A DNA stretch of 64,000 bases from Streptomyces sp. NRRL F-5727 (GTDB lineage Bacteria > Actinomycetota > Actinomycetes > Streptomycetales > Streptomycetaceae), in assembly GCF_000719555.1 (NCBI RefSeq), contig NZ_JOGX01000006.1, forward strand, positions 62,001 through 126,000, read 5' to 3'. Positions within the stretch are counted from its first letter, which is position 1. Each line of letters begins with the position of its first letter. Below, one piece after another: positions 58,035 to 64,000 of the stretch. The notes beneath the pieces are model-generated. The model worked only from the letters and a program-made list of their open reading frames with translations, did no database searches and was not told where the DNA came from. The translations under genes were made by a program, and so were the position numbers.

Positions 58035-58853
58035 ATGACCCAGGACCCCGCATCCGCCCGCAGCGAGATCCGGATCGACACCAGCAAGCCGCACCCCGCG
58101 CGGATGTACGACTGGTTCCTGGGCGGCAAGGACAACTACCCCGTCGACGAGGAGATGGCCCGCCAGCTCCTCACCGTCGACGCGCGCGGCCGGGACATGG
58201 CCCGGGTCAACCGCGCCTTCATGCACCGCGCCATCCGCTGGCTCAGCGCGCGGGGCGTCCGCCAGTACCTGGACGTCGGCACCGGCATCCCGACCGAGCC
58301 CAACCTGCACCAGATCGCGCAGCAGGCCGCGCCGGAGTCCCGGATCGTCTACTGCGACAACGACCCGATCGTGCTCGCGCACGCGGCCGCCCTGCTGCGC
58401 TCGACCCCCCAGGGGGCCACCGAGTACATCCAGGCGGACGCCCGCGACCCGGAGACCATCCTCGAACGGGCCGGAAAGGTCCTTGACTTCGACCAGCCCA
58501 TCGCACTGTCGATGCTGGCCCTGCTCCACTTCCTGGGGGACGAGGACGGCGCCCACGACATCGTCGCCAGGCTCGTCGACCAGCTCGCCCCCGGCAGCTA
58601 CCTCGTCCTGTCCCAGGTCACCGGGGACTTCGACCCCGAGGGCGCGGCGAAGGCCGTCGGCATGTACAAGGCCCGCGGCATGACCCTGCGACCCCGCTCG
58701 CGCGACGAACTCGCCGCCTTCTTCGACGGCCTGGAGCTCGTCGAGCCCGGCGTCTCCCTCACCGCCGACTGGCACCCCGAGCTGGGCGAGCCGGTGCCGG
58801 TGCAGGGCGACGACCCGATCCCGGGCTGGGCCGCCGTGGCCCGCAAGCCCTGA
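58035..58853 (+). CDS. SAM-dependent methyltransferase, DUF574 (Methyltransf_19)
   Basis: 272 residues. The family N-terminus is present: IDTSKPHPARMYDWFLGGKDNYPVD, followed by YLDVGTGIPTEPNLHQIAQ (motif I) and IVYCDNDPIVLAHA. Members are actinomycete-specific, very abundant, and often found next to XRE/DUF397 modules, as here, but the methyl acceptor is unknown. AGGAGAG precedes the ATG by nine bases. Confidence 0.92.
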   Translation: MTQDPASARSEIRIDTSKPHPARMYDWFLGGKDNYPVDEEMARQLLTVDARGRDMARVNRAFMHRAIRWLSARGVRQYLDVGTGIPTEPNLHQIAQQAAPESRIVYCDNDPIVLAHAAALLRSTPQGATEYIQADARDPETILERAGKVLDFDQPIALSMLALLHFLGDEDGAHDIVARLVDQLAPGSYLVLSQVTGDFDPEGAAKAVGMYKARGMTLRPRSRDELAAFFDGLELVEPGVSLTADWHPELGEPVPVQGDDPIPGWAAVARKP

Positions 58854-58864
58854 CCCGTACGCGC

Positions 58865-58896
58865 TGAGACGCCGGGCCCGCGGGCCCGGCGTCTCA
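58865..58896. terminator. Bidirectional terminator overlapping the GH4 stop
   Basis: A 32-base perfect palindrome (58865-58880 paired with 58881-58896) between the convergent methyltransferase and GH4 genes. The right arm ends in the TCA that is the GH4 stop codon. A hairpin with a small loop would serve both strands. Confidence 0.8.
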
Positions 58897-60237
58897 CGCC
58901 CGCAGGTACGCGAGCCCCGGGTGCGCGGCCGTGTAGCCGTCGAGCAGCCGACGGGCCACCGCCACCGAGTCCACCAGCGGGTGCAGCGCGAACGCCTTCA
59001 CCGCGTCCGCCCGCGCCCCGCTCTCCGCCGCCACCAGCACCTCGCGCTCGACCGCCTTCACCGCCGACACCAGCCCCGTCGCGTGGTACGGCAGCGGGTC
59101 CACCGCCACCGGACGGGCGCCGTTCGCGTCCACCAGGCACGGCACCTCCACCACCGCGTCCGCGTCGAGCCCCGGCAGCGTCCGCCCGTTCCGCACGTTC
59201 AGGATCAGCGTGGCCCGCTCGCCGCGCGCGATCGCCCGCATCAGCGCCAGCGCCACCTTCTCGTAGCCGCCCGACTCCAGGTCCTCCTCCGCCCGGTCGC
59301 CGGCCCCGGCCGCCTCCCGGTTGTGCGCCATGTAGGTCGCCTCCCGGTCGGCGAGCGTGCGGTGCCAGGCGTCCAGGGCGCGGGTCTCCGGCTTGCCGGC
59401 CGCCGCGTAGAAACCGGCCTGCTGGTCCAGCAGGTAGGCGCCCCTGGTCTTCTCCGCGCCCCGGTAGGAGGCGACGGCCTCCCGGTTGAAGTAGTAGTAG
59501 TGCAGGTACTCGTTGGGCACCGCGCCGAGCGACCGCAGCCACTCGGAGCCGAAGAGCCTGCCCTCCTCGAAGGAGCCGAGCAGCGCCTCGTCCGCGAGGA
59601 GCCGGGGCAGCTCGTCCCGCCCGTCCACCCGCAGCCCGCGCAGCCATCCCAGGTGGTTGAGGCCGACGTAGTCGATCCACACCCGGTCCGGGTCGGCGCC
59701 GAGGACCCGGGCGACCCGGCGGCCGAGGCCGACGGGGGAGTCGCAGATGCCGACGACCCGGTCGCCCAGCACCCGGGACATCGCCTCCGTCACCAGCCCC
59801 GCCGGGTTGGTGAAGTTGATGACCCAGGCGTCCGGCGCGAGCGCCGCGATCCGGCGGGCGATCGCGACCGCGACGGGCACGGTCCGCAGGCCGTACGCGA
59901 TCCCGCCCGCGCCCACCGTCTCCTGCCCCAGCACCCCCTCGGCCAGCGCCACCCGCTCGTCGGCCGCCCGGCCCTCCAGGCCGCCGACCCGGATCGCCGA
60001 GAAGACGAAGTCCGCACCGCGCAGCGCCTCGTCGAGATCGGTGGTGGCCGTGACGGCGGGCGCGTCCGGCACCCCCTCGGCCTGTTCGGCGAGGACCCGC
60101 GCGATGGCCGTCAGCCGGTCCCCGTCGAGATCGTGCAGGGTGACGTGGGTGATCCGCCCCTCGGCGTGGTCGCCGAGCAGCGCGCCGTACACCAGCGGCA
60201 CCCGGAACCCGCCGCCTCCGAGAATCGTCAGTCGCAT
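58894..60237 (-). CDS. Glycoside hydrolase family 4 (6-phospho-beta-glucosidase-like)
   Basis: 447 residues. GH4 enzymes use NAD and a divalent metal to cleave glycosides by oxidation-elimination. The N-terminus ILGGGGFRVPLVYGALL is the NAD loop; the metal-binding Cys and His are in GICDSPVGLGRR and LNHLGWLRGL, and INFTNPAGLVTEA is the family signature. The length and the CDSP form point to 6-phospho-beta-glucosidase rather than alpha-galactosidase. No PTS or sugar ABC transporter gene is adjacent. Confidence 0.92.
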   Translation of the reverse strand: MRLTILGGGGFRVPLVYGALLGDHAEGRITHVTLHDLDGDRLTAIARVLAEQAEGVPDAPAVTATTDLDEALRGADFVFSAIRVGGLEGRAADERVALAEGVLGQETVGAGGIAYGLRTVPVAVAIARRIAALAPDAWVINFTNPAGLVTEAMSRVLGDRVVGICDSPVGLGRRVARVLGADPDRVWIDYVGLNHLGWLRGLRVDGRDELPRLLADEALLGSFEEGRLFGSEWLRSLGAVPNEYLHYYYFNREAVASYRGAEKTRGAYLLDQQAGFYAAAGKPETRALDAWHRTLADREATYMAHNREAAGAGDRAEEDLESGGYEKVALALMRAIARGERATLILNVRNGRTLPGLDADAVVEVPCLVDANGARPVAVDPLPYHATGLVSAVKAVEREVLVAAESGARADAVKAFALHPLVDSVAVARRLLDGYTAAHPGLAYLRA

Positions 60238-60341
60238 GCTCCGTACGCTACTCGGACACCCCCGCCGGACGGCCCGAACCGGCCCCGGCGTCCACGCCGC
60301 CGTCCGTATCCCGGGCAGCGGGGCTGGGGGAGAATGACGGC

Positions 60342-60785
60342 ATGTCCCGACGCAAGACCCGGCCCCGCCCGCCCGCGCCCGCCCCGGCCGTCACCGCCGA
60401 CACGCCCTGCCCCTGCGGCCTCGACGCCGCGTACGGCGCCTGCTGCGGCCGCTTCCACAGCGGTACGGCGGGCACCGCGCCCACCGCCGAACTCCTGATG
60501 CGCTCCCGCTACAGCGCCTTCGTCGTCGGCGACGCGCCCTACCTGCTGCGCACCTGGGCCCCGGAGACCCGGCCCGGCACCCTCGACCTGGATCCCGGCA
60601 TGCTCTGGAAGGGCCTGGAGATCCTGGGCACGACCGACGGCACCGCCTTCCACCAGAGCGGCACGGTGACCTTCCGGGCCCGGTACGCGCACGGCGGCGA
60701 GGCCGGCTCGCTGCACGAGCGCAGCCGCTTCACCCGCCACGACGGCGCCTGGGTGTACGTCGACGGCGACTTCCTCGACGACTGA
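60342..60785 (+). CDS. YchJ-family (UPF0225) SEC-C motif protein
   Basis: 147 residues. The zinc-binding SEC-C-like motif is CPCGLDAAYGACCGRFH near the N-terminus, followed by the conserved LMRSRYSAFVVGDAPYLLRTW and the NTF2-like domain ending TRHDGAWVYVDGDFLD. Function is unknown. The first 20 residues are Pro/Ala-rich. GGGGGAGAAT precedes the ATG. Convergent with the next gene by 16 bases. Confidence 0.9.
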   Translation: MSRRKTRPRPPAPAPAVTADTPCPCGLDAAYGACCGRFHSGTAGTAPTAELLMRSRYSAFVVGDAPYLLRTWAPETRPGTLDLDPGMLWKGLEILGTTDGTAFHQSGTVTFRARYAHGGEAGSLHERSRFTRHDGAWVYVDGDFLDD

Positions 60786-60801
60786 CCCGGCCCGCCGGTG
60801 C

Positions 60802-61161
60802 CTACCAGACGAGGACCCCGCCGTTCACCTCGCGGGCGCGGTGGGCGGCGGCGACGATGTTGTCGAAGCGGGCGGTGACGTACTCCACCGTGTAGCCGCT
60901 GTGCCCGGCGAGGGCGGCCAGGTGCGGGCGGACCGCCTCGCACTCGGCCAGGAACTCCCCCAGCTCCTCGGGCTGGACGCGCAGGTCGTCGCCGTCGAGG
61001 AGCGGGAAGAACCGCGCGCCGAGGGCGCGCATCGCGGGGGAGCCCCACAGCGTGGTGCGGCTCCGCTCGAAGCCCGCCAGATCGCGGCCACCCGGCGGGT
61101 CCTCCAGCAGGCGCTCGGTGCCGTCGGCGTCGAGGACGAAGGTGTGGACGAGAAGGCTCAT
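60802..61161 (-). CDS. Hypothetical protein, 119 residues
   Basis: Small soluble protein with LVHTFVLDADGTERLLEDPP at the start, LGARFFPLLDGDDLRVQPEEL in the middle and helical AVRPHLAALAGHSGYTVEYV near the end. It looks like a conserved actinomycete protein of unknown function. The region between its start and the exporter stop (61162-61215) has a seven-base inverted repeat (GGGCCGA/TCGGCCC) that may be regulatory. Confidence 0.68.
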   Translation of the reverse strand: MSLLVHTFVLDADGTERLLEDPPGGRDLAGFERSRTTLWGSPAMRALGARFFPLLDGDDLRVQPEELGEFLAECEAVRPHLAALAGHSGYTVEYVTARFDNIVAAAHRAREVNGGVLVW

Positions 61162-61215
61162 GGGCCGATCCTCACGCGTCGGCCCTGCCGGGACCAGCGC
61201 TTTTCGGCCCCCGCG

Positions 61216-63318
61216 TCACCCCCGCGCGGCGACGGCCGTCCGGTCGTCCGCGCGGTGCGCGGGGAGGCCGGTGGAGAGGTCCTCCGCCACGGCCTTCTTC
61301 GCGATGGCGTCGACGGCGGCGCGGAGTTCGGGGCCGCTGGGGCGGCCGCGCTCCTGCTCCAGGCGGGCGGAGAGCCAGTCGCCCCAGGCGTGGGTGATGA
61401 CCTCGGCCTCGCGGGCGCCGGCGGGCGTGTGCGAGAGGAGGTTCCCGTGCCGGGTGAGGAAGCCCTCGTCGACCATCCGGTCGAAGGCGGGGAGCAGGAC
61501 CTCGGGCGGCAGCCGCCGGCTCGCCGCGATCAGCCCGAGGCTCGCGTGGCCGACCGTCCGCGTGTACAGCTCCACCTGCATGACCGCCCAGGCGCCGGCC
61601 GTGTCGAGGCGGGTGTCGGAGTTCGCCACGATCCGGCGGGCGGTGTCCATGTCCATCCGGCGGAGCAGCCGTCCGACGGAGAGTTCGAGGAGCTTCGCCG
61701 AGTCGCCGCTGCTGGTGGGGGAGGCGAAGCCCTCGCCCATGTCGGGGGCGGACTCCCGGACCGTGTCGCGGAGCTTGACCTGCTTGAGGAAGAGGGCGAC
61801 GACGAAGCCGACGACGGCGACGGGCACGGTCCACAGGAAGACGGTGTGCAGGGTGTCGGCGTAGGCCCGGACGATCGGTTCGGCGATGCCGCCGGGCAGG
61901 GCGTGCAGCCCCTGGGGGCTCTGCGCGGCCTGTGCGACGGTCTGCGGATCGATGCCGACCGGCCCGGCGAGCACGGACGCCTCGGCGACCCCGGTGGTGA
62001 GGTTGGGCTTCAGGGCGTTGGTGTAGATCGTGCCGAAGACGGCGGTGCCGAAGGAGCTGCCCAGGGTGCGGAAGAAGGTGACGCCGGAGGTGGCGGTGCC
62101 CAGGTCGGCGTAGTCGACGGTGTTCTGCACGGCGATGGTGAGCACCTGCATGCACAGGCCGATGCCGACGCCGAGCACGAACATGTACAGCGATTCCAGC
62201 CAGGCGCTGGTGTTCTGGTCCATCAGCGACAGCAGATAGAGCCCGAGGCCCATCACCGCGCAGCCGACGATGGGGAAGATCCGGTAGTGCCCGGTCTTGC
62301 TGACCACGTTGCCGCTGTAGATGGAGGCGATGAGCAGGCCGACGACCATGGGCAGCGTCCGGATGCCGGAGACCGTCGCCGAATCGCCGTCCACGTACTG
62401 GAGGTAGGTCGGCAGGAAGGTCATCGCGCCGAGCATCGCGAAGCCGACGACGAAGCTCAGGACCGAGCAGACGGTGAAGACGGGGTTGCGGAACAGCCGC
62501 ATGGGCAGCATGGGTTCGGCCGCGCGGGCCTCCACCCAGCAGAACAGGCCGAGGGCGACCAGACCGCCGGCGAAGAGCCCGATGATGACGCCGGAGCCCC
62601 AGGCGTACTCGTTCCCGCCCCAACTGGTCGCCAGGATCAGCGCGCTGGAGCCGACCGCGACCAGCGCGATGCCGAGGTAGTCGATGACCGGCCGGCTGGC
62701 CGAGCGGACCGAGGGGATCGTCCGGGCGGCGGCGACGACGACGAGGATCGCGATCGGCACGTTCACGTAGAACGCCCAGCGCCAGCTGGCGTGGTCGGTG
62801 AACAGGCCGCCGAGCAGCGGACCGATGACCGTCGAGACGCCGAACACGGCGCCGATCGCGCCCTGGTACTTGCCGCGTTCGCGCAGCGGGATCACGTCGG
62901 CGATCAGCGCCATGGAGGTGACCATGAGACCGCCGGCGCCGACGCCCTGGAGACCGCGCCAGACGATCAGCAGCGTCATGTTGGTGGCGAGGCCGCACAG
63001 GAAGGAGCCGGTGATGAAGACCACGGCCGAGATCTGGAAGATCACCTTGCGGCCGAAGAGGTCGCCGAACTTGCCGACCAGGACCGTCGCCACGGTCTCG
63101 GCGAGGAGGTAGGAGGTGACGACCCACGACATGTGGGCCGCGCCCCCGAGGTCCGCGACGATCGTGGGCAGGGCGGTGCCCACGATGGTCTGGTCGAGCG
63201 CGGCCAGGAGCACGCCGAGCATGATCGTGCCGAACACGATGTTGCGGCGGCGGCCGTCGAGCAGGGGCGGTGCGGGCGCGGCCGGGGCCGCGGGTGCTGC
63301 GTCGCTGGTCGTGGTCAC
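61216..63318 (-). CDS. DHA2-family MFS exporter with C-terminal winged-helix-like domain
   Basis: 700 residues, 14-helix EmrB/QacA-type drug exporter. Seen: [33 protein letters not shown] (motif A) and [22 protein letters not shown] (motif B), quoted in pieces. The last helix ends near residue 500. The final 190 residues are cytoplasmic and helical, and include [21 protein letters not shown] and [22 protein letters not shown] followed by [11 protein letters not shown], which resembles a MarR-type winged helix with the wing strands [11 protein letters not shown]. Exporters of this kind usually end soon after helix 14. GTG start; no adjacent regulator gene is seen. Confidence 0.9.
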   Translation of the reverse strand: MTTTSDAAPAAPAAPAPPLLDGRRRNIVFGTIMLGVLLAALDQTIVGTALPTIVADLGGAAHMSWVVTSYLLAETVATVLVGKFGDLFGRKVIFQISAVVFITGSFLCGLATNMTLLIVWRGLQGVGAGGLMVTSMALIADVIPLRERGKYQGAIGAVFGVSTVIGPLLGGLFTDHASWRWAFYVNVPIAILVVVAAARTIPSVRSASRPVIDYLGIALVAVGSSALILATSWGGNEYAWGSGVIIGLFAGGLVALGLFCWVEARAAEPMLPMRLFRNPVFTVCSVLSFVVGFAMLGAMTFLPTYLQYVDGDSATVSGIRTLPMVVGLLIASIYSGNVVSKTGHYRIFPIVGCAVMGLGLYLLSLMDQNTSAWLESLYMFVLGVGIGLCMQVLTIAVQNTVDYADLGTATSGVTFFRTLGSSFGTAVFGTIYTNALKPNLTTGVAEASVLAGPVGIDPQTVAQAAQSPQGLHALPGGIAEPIVRAYADTLHTVFLWTVPVAVVGFVVALFLKQVKLRDTVRESAPDMGEGFASPTSSGDSAKLLELSVGRLLRRMDMDTARRIVANSDTRLDTAGAWAVMQVELYTRTVGHASLGLIAASRRLPPEVLLPAFDRMVDEGFLTRHGNLLSHTPAGAREAEVITHAWGDWLSARLEQERGRPSGPELRAAVDAIAKKAVAEDLSTGLPAHRADDRTAVAARG

Positions 63319-63381
63319 CTTGGCAGCGTCACACCGCGCCGACGCAGCTGCGCGCGGGGTGCCGCCGATCGGGCGACGCCG

Positions 63382-63633
63382 TCAGGGGCGTACCGGCAGG
63401 GTCGGGTGGTGCTTGGCCAGGATCTTGTTGGCGCGGGCGAGAGCGGCCAGCGCGTGCTCGCGGTCGGCCCGGTCCTCCGCGCAGAGCGGCCCGCGGAAGC
63501 GGTAGACCTCGCGCGCCGCGCAGTCCGCCTCGATCTCCGCCTGGAGGACGTGCGCGGGCAGACAGGAGCCGATGAGGGCGGCCACGCGGTCGGGGATCGG
63601 GACGGGGACGAGAGGAGAGGGCGAGGCGATCAC
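63382..63633 (-). CDS. Small hypothetical protein, 83 residues
   Basis: Helical soluble protein opening IASPSPLVPVPIPDRVAALIGS, with two isolated Cys (GSCLPAHV, ADCAAREV) and a C-terminal DREHALAALARANKILAKHH helix. Unknown family. GTG start with AGGA in front. It lies upstream of the exporter gene on the same strand by 63 bases and may be co-transcribed with it. Length and composition make it less certain than its neighbours. Confidence 0.55.
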   Translation of the reverse strand: MIASPSPLVPVPIPDRVAALIGSCLPAHVLQAEIEADCAAREVYRFRGPLCAEDRADREHALAALARANKILAKHHPTLPVRP

Positions 63634-64000
63634 GGGTCAGTCCTAGCGGTTCGTGGGGGCGGACGGGAAGGGCTCTCACCTCCATACGTACCGGATGGCG
63701 GGAGCGGTTCCGGTACGGCTCCGGGGCCGGTGTGCGACGGGGGCGCCCGGCTCGCCCGGAGTGCGCGGGCGCACCCGTCGGCGTGCCCCGGGCCCGGGTG
63801 ATCGCGGGCGCGGGCGTTCCCGCAGGTACGGGGCACGGCGCCGGCCGGGCGTTCCGCACGGACGCCGCGCGTCGCGGGCGCCGGCGGCCGGCGGCGGGGC
63901 CGGGCGGGCGCGGCGCAAGCCCCCGGACGGCACCCTCGGTGTGAAGGAAATCACGTGGCGCCGAGGCGTCCCGGCCGGGACGATCGTCAGCTCAGCACGT
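63634..64000. other. End of window: intergenic region, possible start of another gene
   Basis: No confident complete gene. Frames here show no ribosome site except at the very end, where GAAGGA is six bases ahead of GTG at 63955, opening VAPRRPGRDDRQLST and running off the window. That could be the N-terminus of a plus-strand gene, but 15 codons are too few to tell. Confidence 0.3.

Noticed and set aside
63676..63954. Minus-strand frame at the right end as a gene
   Set aside because: Arg/Pro-rich composition, no ribosome site, no recognisable motif, and overlap with equally open frames on the other strand.
1..64000. CRISPR array, insertion sequence, prophage or toxin-antitoxin island
   Set aside because: No regularly spaced direct repeats, transposase motifs, terminal inverted repeats with target duplications, or phage structural genes were seen on either strand.

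Overview
The window is very GC-rich, with C or G at most third codon positions, many GTG starts, frequent stop/start overlaps and short intergenic gaps. Together with actinobacterial-type families (crotonyl-CoA carboxylase/reductase, DUF397/XRE pairs, DUF6204, class F sortase, Rv2578c-type radical SAM), this points to a Streptomyces or very close relative. It looks like chromosomal sequence with ordinary housekeeping and accessory genes. I see no insertion sequence, prophage, CRISPR array, rRNA or large biosynthetic cluster.

Layout. 1-5555 (minus): C4/C5 acyl-CoA metabolism. ethylmalonyl-CoA mutase (cut by the window edge), crotonyl-CoA carboxylase/reductase, a TetR regulator behind a strong terminator, and a double-headed 3-hydroxyacyl-CoA dehydrogenase. 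These can route acetoacetyl/crotonyl-CoA to ethylmalonyl- and methylsuccinyl-CoA and supply extender units. 5883-16354: HEAT-repeat protein, RidA, secreted tripeptidyl-aminopeptidase-like hydrolase, a radical SAM gene behind a LexA-type box, an SRPBCC protein, a DHA2 exporter with three C-terminal beta-sandwich repeats, and two unassigned proteins. 16454-21619: a tight operon of four unrelated peptidases (M55, M20, S9, S66). 21642-24406: adenosine deaminase between two GntR regulators, with two copies of one palindromic operator.

24445-34335: small membrane/secreted proteins, GNAT, DUF6204, DUF5107-TPR protein, methyltransferase, Tat-exported sulfite-oxidase-like molybdoenzyme, a lysine-free aminotransferase-fold protein coupled to a NAPE-PLD-like metallo-hydrolase, and a DedA/UlaG-like pair. 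34428-43662: holin-domain/phosphodiesterase fusion, APC permease, LtrA-like protein, MmyB-type regulator divergent from a pterin carbinolamine dehydratase, a collapsed methyltransferase pseudogene and a histidine-rich methyltransferase. 43687-53712: RICIN-domain protein, aldo/keto reductase, acyl-CoA ligase, LysR/SLC10A7-like pair, isochorismatase-fold hydrolase, thioredoxin-like ferredoxin, FdhD, KAS III, and a sortase F pair.

54004-63633: tRNA-Leu(GAG) with an excellent terminator, two small methyltransferases, a whiJ/abaA-type module (anti-sigma-like ATPase, XRE regulator carrying a frameshift, DUF397), GH4 glycosidase, YchJ protein, and a DHA2 exporter with a C-terminal winged-helix-like domain. 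The most unusual items are the lysine-free aminotransferase homologue, the paired GntR operators (one lying on codons 3-6 of adenosine deaminase), the four-clan peptidase operon, the two exporters with appended domains, and the decayed methyltransferase and XRE genes.
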